NCBI RefSeq assembly: GCF_000002515.2
Contig: NC_006042.1
Span: 2,046,001 to 2,110,000 of the forward strand
DNA length: 64,000 nt
Direction: 5' to 3'
Source: Kluyveromyces lactis
Lineage: Eukaryota > Ascomycota > Saccharomycetes > Saccharomycetales > Saccharomycetaceae
This document shows positions 45,235 through 54,745 of this stretch, in pieces. A model generated the notes under the pieces. That model did not search any database. It had not been told where the DNA came from and saw nothing but the letters and a program-made list of their open reading frames with translations. The position numbers and the translations under genes were made by a program. The stretch's first letter is position 1. Every line of letters starts with the position of its first letter.

Positions 45235-48200
45235 ATGGGTATTCCAAAATTCTTTCATTTCATCTCTGAGAGATGGCCTCAAATTTCTCAATTGATCGAT
45301 GGATCACAGATTCCAGAGTTCGACAATTTGTACTTGGATATGAATTCTATTTTGCATAATTGTACGCATGGTGATGGTAGCGAGGTGAATTCAAGACTAT
45401 CAGAGGAAGAAGTTTATTCCAAAATTTTCAGTTATATTGATCATCTTTTCCATACTATTAAACCAAAACAGACATTTTATATGGCAATCGATGGTGTGGC
45501 CCCAAGAGCAAAGATGAACCAACAAAGAGCTCGTAGATTCAGAACTGCCATGGATGCCGAAAAGGCTTTGCAGAAGGCCATTGAAAATGGTGACGAGTTG
45601 CCTAAGGGAGAGCCATTTGATTCCAACGCTATTACCCCAGGAACAGAATTTATGGCAAAATTAACCGAGAATTTGAAATATTTCATCCATGACAAGATCA
45701 CCAACGATACCAGATGGCAGAACGTGAAGGTTATTTTCTCCGGGCATGAGGTTCCTGGTGAAGGTGAACATAAGATCATGGATTACATCAGAGCAATTAG
45801 AGCACAAGAGGATTACAATCCAAATACAAGACATTGTATCTACGGGTTAGATGCTGATTTGATCATCCTAGGTTTATCCACCCATGATCACCACTTTTGT
45901 TTATTAAGAGAAGAAGTTACTTTTGGTAAACGTTCGTCTTCTGTGAAAACTCTAGAAACACAGAACTTCTTCTTGTTGCATTTGTCTATCTTGAGAGAAT
46001 ATTTGGCATTAGAGTTCGAAGAAATAACAGATTCTGTGCAGTTTGAATACGACTTTGAAAGAGTATTAGATGATTTCATCTTTGTATTATTTACCATCGG
46101 TAATGATTTCTTACCAAATTTGCCCGATTTGCATTTGAAAAAAGGTGCATTCCCTGTGCTATTACAAACTTTTAAAGAAGCTCTCCAACATATGGATGGT
46201 TACATTAATGAACAAGGTAAGATAAATTTGGCAAGATTTTCCATTTGGTTGAAGTACTTGTCCGATTTTGAATACCTTAACTTTGAGAAGAAAGATATTG
46301 ACGTTGAATGGTTCAATCAACAACTTGAAAATATTTCCTTGGAAGGTGAGCGTAAACGTACTAGGATGGGTAAAAAGTTGTTGATGAAACAACAAAAGAA
46401 ATTGATTGGCGCCGTAAAACCATGGTTATTGAAAACCGTTCAACGGAAGGTCACTTCTGAATTACAGGATGCCGATTTCGAAATTTTCCCTCTTGAGGAT
46501 AAAGAATTGGTTCGGGCCAACCTGGATTTCTTGAAGGAATTCGCATTTGATTTGGGTTTAATTCTTGCTCATTCTAAATCAAAAGATTTGTACTACTTCA
46601 AGTTGGATTTAGACTCCATCAATGTGCAAGAAACAGATGAAGAGCATGAAGCCCGTATTCACGAAACAAGACGTTCTATTAAGAAATATGAACAAGGTAT
46701 TATTATTGCATCTGAAGAAGAATTAGAAGAAGAGCGTGAAATTTATAGCGAGAGATTCGTTGAGTGGAAAGATCAATACTATAAAGATAAATTAGATTTT
46801 TCCATCAATGATACTGATAGTCTAAAAGAAATGACAGAAAACTATGTCGGAGGTTTACAATGGGTTTTATACTACTATTATCGTGGATGTCCATCTTGGT
46901 CCTGGTATTACAGATATCATTACGCTCCTCGTATATCAGATGTGATCAAAGGTATAGATCAGAACATAGAATTTCACAAGGGACAGCCTTTCAAGCCCTT
47001 CCAACAATTGATGGCCGTCTTGCCTGAGAGATCAAAGAATTTGATTCCAGTTGTGTACAGACCACTCATGTATGATGAACACTCTCCTATCTTGGACTTC
47101 TATCCTAACGAAGTAGAGTTGGATCTAAATGGCAAAACAGCAGACTGGGAAGCTGTCGTCAAAATTTCATTCGTGGATCAAAAGCGTTTAGTAGAAGCAA
47201 TGGCTCCTTATGATGCTAAGCTTTCTCCGGATGAAAAGAAAAGAAATTCGTTCGGAACTGATCTGATTTTCATATTCAATCCTCAGGTAGACACAGTTTA
47301 CAAAACACCACTAGCGGGGTTGTTTAATGATATTGAACACAATCATTGTATCGAAAGGGAATTCATTCCAGAATCGATGGAAAACGTTAAGTTCTTATTT
47401 GGTTTGCCAAAGGGCGCTAAACTCGGAGCTAGCTCTTTGGCCGGTTTCCCATCCCTAAAGACACTACCACTAACTGCAGAGCTTGCTTATAATTCTTCTG
47501 TTGTCTTCAATTTCCCTTCTAAACAACAATCTATGGTGTTGCATATTCAGGACCTTTACAAGGAAAATGGCATCTCTCTGTCAGATCTAGCAAAAAGACA
47601 TATGGGTAAGATTGTTTATTCAAGATGGCCGTTTCTAAGAGAATCTAAACTTTTGTCGTTGATTACAGAGGAAACTGTGTATGAAGGAGTTAAGTCAGGC
47701 AAATTAACAAAGGTCATTGAAAGAAAGCCTCAGGATTTTGAAAGGAAAGAATTTAGAGAGTTGAAGATGACTCTCAAATCGAATTATCAAAGGACAAAGG
47801 CCATTCTTTTGGATGACATTTCTGCTTTGGCTAAAGTGGTTCCAGTAAATGGATTGGTGAGAAACTCTGATGGTTCCTATTCTAAGTCTTTCAATGAAAC
47901 TATCGAATACTATCCTTTACAATTAATCGTAGAGGACGTAAAAAATAAGGACGAAAGATATATTGAAAAAGAGCCGTTACCAATTAATAAAGAATTTCCA
48001 AAAGGTTCAAAAGTTGTGTTTTTAGGTGATTATGCGTATGGTGGGGAGGCGACCGTTGATGGTTATAATAGTGAGACTAGATTAAAACTTACAGTCAAAA
48101 AGGGTTCTCTCAGAGCAGAGCCTAACATCGGAAAAGTTAGAGCGAAATTGGATTCTCAAGCCTTGAGATTCTACCCAACACAAGTGTTTTCAAAAATAGC

Positions 48201-49596
48201 TCGTGTCCACCCTCTCTTCTTGTCAAAAATTACTTCAAGATATTTGGTCAATGATTCTAAAAAGAAAAGCCATAACGTCGGTTTGATGATCAAATTCAAA
48301 GCAAGAAATCAAAAAGTTCTCGGTTATGCCAGATGCAGCTCAAACAAATGGGAATACTCTGACGTCGCTCTTGGTTTGTTAGAGCAGTTCAGATCTACAT
48401 TCCCTGAGTTCTTTGCGAAACTTTCTAACTCGAAGGAACAAGCAATTCCATCGATCACTGATCTCTTCCCTAACAAATCTAGCGCGGAAGCTGATTCCAT
48501 TTTGAAAACAGTGGCTGATTGGCTCTCAGAAGCAAGAAAACCATTCGTGGTGGTGTCTTTGGAAAGTGATTCGCTAACCAAGGCTTCGATGGCAGCTGTT
48601 GAATCTGAAATCATAAAATACGTTTCTTTACCAGATTCAAGCGAGCAGAAGAAATTAGCTAAGGTCCCACGTGAGGCAATCTTAAATGCGGAATCGTCAT
48701 ATGTTCTATTGCGCTCCCAAAGGTTCCACTTAGGTGATAGGGTAATGTACATTCAAGATTCAGGCAAGGTTCCACTTCACAGCAAAGGTACTGTCGTTGG
48801 CTACACTTCAATTGGCAAGAACGTCTCAATCCAAGTTCTATTTGACAATGAAATAATTGCAGGAAACAACTTTGGTGGTAGGTTGCAGACCAGACGTGGT
48901 TTGGGATTGGACTCTTCCTTCTTATTAAACTTGTCTGATAGACAATTGGTATATCATTCAAAGGCATCGAAGAGTGCTGATAAGAAACCAAAAGCAGTTC
49001 CTAATGATAAGCAAGTCGCCCTCGCAAAAAAGAAGAGAGTGGAGGAACTCAAAAAAAAGCAAGCCCATGAGTTGTTAAATCATATCAAGAAGGATAACGC
49101 GGAATCAAATACCGAATCTGGATCCGCTCCGCAAATAGCAGTTAACACTTTAAATCCTTCGGCTGCTAACAACGTGTTCAATGCCGTCTTGAACCAAATC
49201 AAACCAGGTTCTCAACAGCAAATTCAACCACCTCCAGCAAATTCTCTGCCTTACAATTTCACTGTTCCCCCACATATGGTTCCTGGTGGTATTCCTCATC
49301 CTCTTATGATGCAGCCGCCTTTCATTCCGAATAATGAGCATATTGCTTATGCAGCTCCTCCTCAGTCACAACCTGTACAAAATCCACCATTAGATAAAGA
49401 GGCATCCAGGAATCTTAAGAATCTCCTAATTAGAGATGAGAATGGACGTACAGCAAATGTGGAGAATAAAGACTCAGATGATACAAAGAGATCTTCTCAT
49501 TCTCGTGGCGGTCGTCGTGGCCGTAGTAATCGTGGTCGTGGTGCCTCCGGGAGGGGTGGTCATTTCAAAAATTCTCCTAAAAAAACTGAAACCTGA
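45235..49596 (+). CDS. XRN1: 5'-3' exoribonuclease Xrn1/Kem1
   Basis: A 1453-residue protein, near the 1528 of S. cerevisiae. Xrn1 is the main cytoplasmic processive exonuclease for decapped mRNA, located partly in P-bodies. The N-terminus MGIPKFFHFISERWP is the family signature. Catalytic acidic motifs are visible: YLDMNSILHNC, SGHEVPGEGEHKIMDYIR near residue 180, YGLDADLIILGL, and IGNDFLPNLPDLHL. The middle holds the PAZ/KOW/Winged-helix/SH3-like D1-D4 region (VVFLGDYAYGGEATVDGY; GDRVMYIQDSG). A basic Lys-rich stretch, a Pro/Gln-rich stretch and a C-terminal RGG-like run (SRGGRRGRSNRGRGASGRGG) end the protein. Neighbours NUP49, BUD13 and SAE2 reproduce S. cerevisiae YGL172-YGL175. Confidence 0.98.
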   Translation: MGIPKFFHFISERWPQISQLIDGSQIPEFDNLYLDMNSILHNCTHGDGSEVNSRLSEEEVYSKIFSYIDHLFHTIKPKQTFYMAIDGVAPRAKMNQQRARRFRTAMDAEKALQKAIENGDELPKGEPFDSNAITPGTEFMAKLTENLKYFIHDKITNDTRWQNVKVIFSGHEVPGEGEHKIMDYIRAIRAQEDYNPNTRHCIYGLDADLIILGLSTHDHHFCLLREEVTFGKRSSSVKTLETQNFFLLHLSILREYLALEFEEITDSVQFEYDFERVLDDFIFVLFTIGNDFLPNLPDLHLKKGAFPVLLQTFKEALQHMDGYINEQGKINLARFSIWLKYLSDFEYLNFEKKDIDVEWFNQQLENISLEGERKRTRMGKKLLMKQQKKLIGAVKPWLLKTVQRKVTSELQDADFEIFPLEDKELVRANLDFLKEFAFDLGLILAHSKSKDLYYFKLDLDSINVQETDEEHEARIHETRRSIKKYEQGIIIASEEELEEEREIYSERFVEWKDQYYKDKLDFSINDTDSLKEMTENYVGGLQWVLYYYYRGCPSWSWYYRYHYAPRISDVIKGIDQNIEFHKGQPFKPFQQLMAVLPERSKNLIPVVYRPLMYDEHSPILDFYPNEVELDLNGKTADWEAVVKISFVDQKRLVEAMAPYDAKLSPDEKKRNSFGTDLIFIFNPQVDTVYKTPLAGLFNDIEHNHCIEREFIPESMENVKFLFGLPKGAKLGASSLAGFPSLKTLPLTAELAYNSSVVFNFPSKQQSMVLHIQDLYKENGISLSDLAKRHMGKIVYSRWPFLRESKLLSLITEETVYEGVKSGKLTKVIERKPQDFERKEFRELKMTLKSNYQRTKAILLDDISALAKVVPVNGLVRNSDGSYSKSFNETIEYYPLQLIVEDVKNKDERYIEKEPLPINKEFPKGSKVVFLGDYAYGGEATVDGYNSETRLKLTVKKGSLRAEPNIGKVRAKLDSQALRFYPTQVFSKIARVHPLFLSKITSRYLVNDSKKKSHNVGLMIKFKARNQKVLGYARCSSNKWEYSDVALGLLEQFRSTFPEFFAKLSNSKEQAIPSITDLFPNKSSAEADSILKTVADWLSEARKPFVVVSLESDSLTKASMAAVESEIIKYVSLPDSSEQKKLAKVPREAILNAESSYVLLRSQRFHLGDRVMYIQDSGKVPLHSKGTVVGYTSIGKNVSIQVLFDNEIIAGNNFGGRLQTRRGLGLDSSFLLNLSDRQLVYHSKASKSADKKPKAVPNDKQVALAKKKRVEELKKKQAHELLNHIKKDNAESNTESGSAPQIAVNTLNPSAANNVFNAVLNQIKPGSQQQIQPPPANSLPYNFTVPPHMVPGGIPHPLMMQPPFIPNNEHIAYAAPPQSQPVQNPPLDKEASRNLKNLLIRDENGRTANVENKDSDDTKRSSHSRGGRRGRSNRGRGASGRGGHFKNSPKKTET

Positions 49597-49692
49597 ATGT
49601 TGGTTTGAATGGACTATTAACAGTAAATATTATATCACTTCAGTAAATAATGCTTAGTATATAAGAATAGAGACACTTTCAGGTTCAACTTT

Positions 49693-50499
49693 TCAAAATT
49701 CCCGGTTTGTTGTTTGTTCCTTTATTTTTTGATCAGCGATATCGTGACTCTTAGCAAACCACTTAGTTTCAAACCCATTTGATCTATCAACTCCATCCCA
49801 TCTATAACCGGGAACGATACCGAACCGATTTTCTGGAAAGTTTTTCTCGTAAAGCCTTCGACCCAACAGTGACGTATTCGTTCCTCGCAGGGTGTTTCCT
49901 TGATTCAATGGATCTTCGGTTGATAATAATGCACTTTTCTCAGTTTTGCGATCAAGTTTTGATATTTGTACTTCGCCTATATTTCGTATTTTAAGTTCTT
50001 CTTCCTTACGTACTTTCGCTGTCAAATTAGCCTTTTCTCGAAGTTTCAATTCTTCTTCGTATCCATCTATTACCTTACCTTTTTCGTCTCTATATACTGT
50101 GTTCTGATTCTTCTTGAGAAGCCCTGATTTTTGCATAGAAAGTTTTTCCTTTTCTGCGATCTGCTTTTCCATCTCTTCTGCTGTCTGTAACCCAGCAAAG
50201 GCGCCTGACGACATCCTTTCCTTACTATCGTCCTTTTTGTCGACATCAACGTGTTGTACAAGTTCCAACTTTTCAGTTTCAAGGTTTTTCCAAAGAGACT
50301 TTCCTGTTTTATTTGAGCTTGCAGCCTTCTTGTTTTCTTCAGTAATAAGATTAGCCTTGTCAATAATATCAATATTTCTTGATGTGACTCTTTTAGACTC
50401 ATCGCTCTTTCTGTGTGATGACTTATCCTTAGACTTTTTCGTCTTCTCTTTACCGTGCTTTGAGCCGTAAGACTTCGCCAAAAAATCGTTAAGTGACAT
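49693..50499 (-). CDS. BUD13: Bud13, RES-complex splicing factor
   Basis: The ATG at 50497-50499 gives 268 residues, close to the 266 of S. cerevisiae Bud13; an upstream TTG reading is not used. Bud13 forms the RES complex with Snu17 and Pml1 and helps activate the spliceosome and retain unspliced pre-mRNA in the nucleus. The protein starts [13 protein letters not shown], is Lys/Ser/Glu-rich through the middle, and ends in the conserved region with [20 protein letters not shown], which binds Snu17 and lies near the end in all family members. It is convergent with XRN1 and divergent from SAE2, as in S. cerevisiae. Confidence 0.95.
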   Translation of the reverse strand: MSLNDFLAKSYGSKHGKEKTKKSKDKSSHRKSDESKRVTSRNIDIIDKANLITEENKKAASSNKTGKSLWKNLETEKLELVQHVDVDKKDDSKERMSSGAFAGLQTAEEMEKQIAEKEKLSMQKSGLLKKNQNTVYRDEKGKVIDGYEEELKLREKANLTAKVRKEEELKIRNIGEVQISKLDRKTEKSALLSTEDPLNQGNTLRGTNTSLLGRRLYEKNFPENRFGIVPGYRWDGVDRSNGFETKWFAKSHDIADQKIKEQTTNREF

Positions 50500-50802
50500 T
50501 ATATTAATTGGGTCGGTTTGCAATTCTACCCACCCTAAATGCTGTGATAAGCTCTACAGCTATGTAAACATCTGAGAATCTGCTTCTGTTGGGGAGCTCT
50601 ATAGCCATGTTAGCCTTAATCTGAAATCAAAATAAGGTTTTCTTTTCCAGAAAAAAGCATAAAATATCAACAATGTAACTGTTAGTTCGATAAAGAGCTA
50701 AGGTTTCGCGTCACCACTTTGTACTGTAGCTAGTTTGTTAGACCCTTACTGTGGACACATATTGAGTTCTCAGGATTCTGCTTGGCAAGAATCTTTACTG
50801 CG
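50500..50802. other. Divergent promoter between BUD13 and SAE2
   Basis: About 300 bp with an inverted near-repeat of AGCTCTA(C/T)AGC(T/C)ATGT near 50550-50565 and 50595-50612. No gene seen. Confidence 0.4.
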
Positions 50803-51852
50803 ATGAGTCAAGAATCAGAGGAAAGCCTAGAGGCATGGCTACATCGATTAGAATGGTCTCAGTTACTTTCTTTACAAAAACAATTAGTATCGGAAATGGA
50901 TCGACGGTACGTCGAAATAATTCAGCCACAGGGACAGAATATTCAAGATGACTTGGATGAATACATGAAGGACGGTCTTAGCAGCTATGATGACCTCCCG
51001 TCTACTCAGTTTGATCCAATACATGTGAAGAAAAACGCGACTGTGAAAAGTACTATTGAACAAGAACACGCTGAACCATTGGCAAGAGAACGTAATCAAG
51101 GACTACAACGTGATTTAGAGCTGATGAGTTCCCCTTTGAAAGAAAACGAGATTATCCTTGATTCCCAAGCGTCAGACATCTTGAAGGAGAATGATATCAA
51201 CATACAACATTCACATCAGAGTGTCATAGCAAAATCTAAACGTGGTAGGTCACCAATAAATGCAACTACTATGCCACAAGCTAATAGGAACAATGAGAAG
51301 GAGAATATTAAAAGGGGTAAAATCTCGGTTGATTTCTCCATAAATCCAATTACGAAGAAACCTTGGATCTATGAAGATTTCAAGATCAATGAACTAGTGT
51401 CCTCAAAAAATCGAGGAAGGGGATGCAAGAAATCCAATAAAGTAGCTCGTTTTCACGCTCAAGCTGGATCACCACTGAAAAGTAAACAAAACGTTGTACT
51501 AAACAGTACCGGGTTACTCGAAACTGTCGACGAAACTAGTGTGTCAGACAGGTCAAAAGTTCCCGACCTTCAGTTTCCTGACGATTCCTTCGATAATCTA
51601 CGTGTTAGATCAAAATCTCCTCCTGGATATGGAAGGCTTAACTTCCCAACCACCCAAGAAAGATTGGACGACAAAGAGGAGTCGAGGAAATTGCTTTATC
51701 AGAAAACAAAAACACGGTTTCTCGAAGCTACGAATAATTTAGTGCCTATATCTGAAAGAGAATTTTACTTCAGGAACTCCAAATTGAATGACATCGTTGA
51801 CGATGGCAATTTCACTTGGAATGAAAACGAATTGAAGATATTCACCAGATAA
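50803..51852 (+). CDS. SAE2: DNA-end-resection factor Sae2 (CtIP family)
   Basis: The ATG at 50803 gives 349 residues (345 in S. cerevisiae); an upstream TTG is not used. Sae2 stimulates the Mre11-Rad50-Xrs2 nuclease to clip 5' strands at double-strand breaks and remove Spo11 in meiosis. The N-terminal part is helical and would form the oligomerisation coiled coil. The middle is disordered. The C-terminal CtIP/Ctp1 domain is clear: KSPPGYGRLNFPTTQER contains a Ser-Pro matching the CDK-phosphorylated serine that activates Sae2 (S267 in S. cerevisiae), followed by a basic/helical segment and the end GNFTWNENELKIF. Position next to BUD13 agrees with YGL175C beside YGL174W. Confidence 0.94.
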   Translation: MSQESEESLEAWLHRLEWSQLLSLQKQLVSEMDRRYVEIIQPQGQNIQDDLDEYMKDGLSSYDDLPSTQFDPIHVKKNATVKSTIEQEHAEPLARERNQGLQRDLELMSSPLKENEIILDSQASDILKENDINIQHSHQSVIAKSKRGRSPINATTMPQANRNNEKENIKRGKISVDFSINPITKKPWIYEDFKINELVSSKNRGRGCKKSNKVARFHAQAGSPLKSKQNVVLNSTGLLETVDETSVSDRSKVPDLQFPDDSFDNLRVRSKSPPGYGRLNFPTTQERLDDKEESRKLLYQKTKTRFLEATNNLVPISEREFYFRNSKLNDIVDDGNFTWNENELKIFTR

Positions 51853-52203
51853 AAGGACGTATTAGCTAGATCTATAACGACCATTTAATATTTTAATGAA
51901 CAATTTATGTCATTTCGTCTAAAATCACGTGCTGCGAAAAACACGTTAAATGATTCATGTTCCAAAAACATCAACAAACTGAATTTCATCAAAGAGCCTT
52001 ACACATTTCGGACACCTACTATTTCTTGAAGTTCAACGAAACGGATGGATGCAGAAACTCCCTGTAATTCTGTAATTCTTTGCTCTATCTCTGTGGGTGC
52101 TGCTAAATTTGCAGGCTATAATTAGGATAAAGTAATTAGGTTCTGGGTAGAGAGAAATAACATTGGTATAGGTTTCCATCAGCTTTTTATTACAACTGTC
52201 CCT
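51853..52203. other. Spacer: SAE2 3' end and NUF2 promoter
   Basis: About 350 bp with one CACGTG box (51926-51931). The gene order of S. cerevisiae breaks here: NUF2 is YOL069W, not near SAE2. No repeat or tRNA marks the junction. Confidence 0.5.
51926..51931. promoter_or_regulatory. CACGTG box upstream of NUF2
   Basis: ATCACGTGC, about 275 bp before the NUF2 start. Cbf1-type by its RTCACGTG form. Confidence 0.4.
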
Positions 52204-53559
52204 ATGAGTAAAGATGTATTTCCATTGTTGGAACTCAGTGAACTTGTAACATGTCTCCAAAGTTGTGACTTCTCCCTTGCTGTAGAGGAAAATATATCCA
52301 AACCAAGTTCACAGTATGTGATTACACTTTACAAGCAAATCATTGATACTTTCATGGGGGTATCGCCAGATACTTTACTTTCAAATGAAGCCCTATTTGA
52401 TAATTCAGGTTCTAATGATATTCAGCAGAATCCAGCATATACTGAAACGGTGAAGGTTTTGGCACTTAACAAAATATGTTTTAAGTTTTTCCAAGATATA
52501 GGAGTATCAGATTTTAATATGATGGATCTATACAAGCCAGATTCTCTAAGAACAAGGAGGCTGTTATCCGCTGTGGTGAATTATGCTAGATTCAGAGAAG
52601 AACGGATGTTTGACTGTGATAAGTTTATGTCCAAGACCGAATTCTTATTGAACCAGCTTCGTTCAAAATTCGATGATTATAACTATCTTCAGCAACAGAT
52701 CAACAAACATAGAAACGAAATAGAGTTGAGAGAAGGTGAAACTTTTGAAACTTTACAGCAACAAAATAAACATCTTGATCAACAGATTTCAAGGCTAAAA
52801 GGATTGCAGGAAACTTTGAATATAGATTATAACGCCTACAAGTCCAGAAAACAATCGTTATTGCATGATTTGGAAAAATTTGGATTCGAGCTCATAGAAC
52901 TTGAATTTGAAAGGAATAAATTAGAGAAACATTCTAAGACAGACTTCAATGAACTCAATTTGAATATTGAAAAGCTTTCTACGCTTCTTGCTACTCAGCA
53001 AACGAATTTGAATAATTTGGAACAGAAACATAGAAAGCTTCGAATATCTATGAATACTTTCCAGACCTTGACACATGAATTGTACGATGTTCTACAGTTA
53101 ATATCGACAGACTTGCAAGAATCTCATTTGAGGGAAGCAAATCTCATCGATATGCGTGAACAGCTCTTGCAAACAGATCAAAAACTAAACAATATACTAT
53201 CTTCCGGAGTTATGGTGAAGATGAAGATTCTTCAGTCTCAGCTTGACAATCAAAAGAAAAAATTACATCAGTTAGAAGGAGAAACAAAGGCAAAACAAAT
53301 CGAAAATTCGGAAACACTACAATTATTGCAGAGGCAATACACAGATGAAGTGGTTCCTGACCTACGGGCAGCCGAGGAGCAGGTTGAGAATGATTTGGCC
53401 AATGGCACAATTAAGAATTATGATTACGAAATATCACAGCTAAAGCAGGCGTTTCAAACGGAAATCGACGCTATCGATCTTGAGTACTCGCTCTTATCCT
53501 CGCACATTAATAGATACATGGAAGAGATGCTACGTGTTATGGTAGAGGTTACTTCTTAG
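52204..53559 (+). CDS. NUF2: Kinetochore Ndc80-complex subunit Nuf2
   Basis: A 451-residue protein, the same length as S. cerevisiae Nuf2 (451). It is part of the Ndc80 complex that couples kinetochores to microtubules. The N-terminal calponin-homology domain (about 1-140) is very well conserved: DVFPLLELSELVTCLQSCDF, NKICFKFFQDIGVSDFNMMD, LSAVVNYARFREERMFD. Coiled coil occupies about residues 150-440, with heptad-like Leu/Glu/Lys spacing, and would pair with Ndc80 and bind Spc24-Spc25 at its end. The gene is tail-to-tail with PRP11, separated by only 63 bp. Confidence 0.97.
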   Translation: MSKDVFPLLELSELVTCLQSCDFSLAVEENISKPSSQYVITLYKQIIDTFMGVSPDTLLSNEALFDNSGSNDIQQNPAYTETVKVLALNKICFKFFQDIGVSDFNMMDLYKPDSLRTRRLLSAVVNYARFREERMFDCDKFMSKTEFLLNQLRSKFDDYNYLQQQINKHRNEIELREGETFETLQQQNKHLDQQISRLKGLQETLNIDYNAYKSRKQSLLHDLEKFGFELIELEFERNKLEKHSKTDFNELNLNIEKLSTLLATQQTNLNNLEQKHRKLRISMNTFQTLTHELYDVLQLISTDLQESHLREANLIDMREQLLQTDQKLNNILSSGVMVKMKILQSQLDNQKKKLHQLEGETKAKQIENSETLQLLQRQYTDEVVPDLRAAEEQVENDLANGTIKNYDYEISQLKQAFQTEIDAIDLEYSLLSSHINRYMEEMLRVMVEVTS

Positions 53560-53622
53560 CTGGTAGCGTGCCTCTCTTATAGATACACATTTATCATTTA
53601 TACAAACCCACATATTTAGATA

Positions 53623-54384
53623 TCAGTTATGACGGAAAAATAACTGAACGTAAAAATCACCATTATCTTGATCCCAATAAGTACATTTTCTGTTCAACTC
53701 ATCTAGTGCAAGGGAGTCCGAAGGGTCATAATCATTAAGTTCTATCTCATCGCTGGGTATTTGTATTCCGACATTTTCAAACGGTTCAAAGGCGACCACT
53801 AGATATTTAACGTTTTTAGGATCTGGTTTATCAAGTTCAAAATCTGAAACTATCCTAAGGTAAGGAATGAATTCATCCTTCTCTGCCGAATGTATCTGCT
53901 GCTCTTTACCATATCTGACCTTTACGGCTATTCCAAATAATTCCTTCTCTGGGTGTCTGACTTTTACGACCTTTACTTCAGGTTTTATACCATTCTTCTG
54001 TAGAGAAGCTCTGAAGTTGTCGACCTCATGTTGGAAGTTTCGGTCTCGTACTTTGTCCGTATTGCTCTTTAATTGTCCATTACGTCCTCCTCTTTTCAAA
54101 ACATTAAGTTGATGTTTTTTACCGGTTAGATGTCTTTCTACGCTGGACCATGAAACGTGCAATGTATTACAGAGTTTGCATACCAATCTTCCTGAGTGGT
54201 TTTTGTAAATGTCTGGGTTGGCTCGCAATTTGGACCCTTCCTGGTCTTGCTGAAAAGAGAACGGTATATCCTGCCCATTACTGAGTAAGTCCTGCACCTG
54301 TTTTCTTCTCTGTAAATTTTGTTGTGAATCAGAAGCAATACCACCACTACCTTTCTTAGAACCTGCTCTATTCTGATAATCCAT
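53623..54384 (-). CDS. PRP11: U2 snRNP SF3a subunit Prp11 (SF3A2)
   Basis: The ATG at 54382-54384 gives 253 residues (266 in S. cerevisiae). Prp11 is the SF3a66 homologue, which together with Prp9 and Prp21 docks the U2 snRNP onto the branch site. A conserved N-terminal zinc finger of the matrin/U1-C type reads RLVCKLCNTLHVSWSSVERH followed by LTGKKHQLN. The C-terminal region includes VRHPEKELFGIAVKVRYG, DFELDKPDPKNVKYLVVAFE and NRKCTYWDQDNGDFYVQLFF. No extended Pro-rich tail is present, as in other yeasts. Confidence 0.96.
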   Translation of the reverse strand: MDYQNRAGSKKGSGGIASDSQQNLQRRKQVQDLLSNGQDIPFSFQQDQEGSKLRANPDIYKNHSGRLVCKLCNTLHVSWSSVERHLTGKKHQLNVLKRGGRNGQLKSNTDKVRDRNFQHEVDNFRASLQKNGIKPEVKVVKVRHPEKELFGIAVKVRYGKEQQIHSAEKDEFIPYLRIVSDFELDKPDPKNVKYLVVAFEPFENVGIQIPSDEIELNDYDPSDSLALDELNRKCTYWDQDNGDFYVQLFFRHN

Positions 54385-54745
54385 CGTCAAGTATCCTCAG
54401 TTTCTCCTTTGCTCTTTTTATGCTTTCGATATACTTTATTATGGGATGAGATGAGAAGCTGATTAGTTCGGTTTTCATTTCCGTGTTTTCTTATTTACTT
54501 TTTGAATGTTTGACATGTAAATTTCTGAAGTGTGATGAGCAGCAGATGTAAAATGCTCCGACATTGCAGAAGAGCAGTCCTGACATCTTGAAGGCTTAAC
54601 ATGAATTAGTATAGCATTATGACGGATGAGGTTATTTACATGAGTTACTTTGTTATATAACGATTTTTGCACTATATAACAAGAGAGTCAAGCTGCAACA
54701 GTATTTTCGGGTTTTTTTGTGATTTGCAAGTTGGCTTGCACCACA
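54385..54745. other. Spacer: PRP11 promoter and MRPS35 3' end
   Basis: About 360 bp, T-rich. A 65-codon frame at 54475-54672 on the minus strand has no recognisable feature. No gene is called. Confidence 0.45.
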
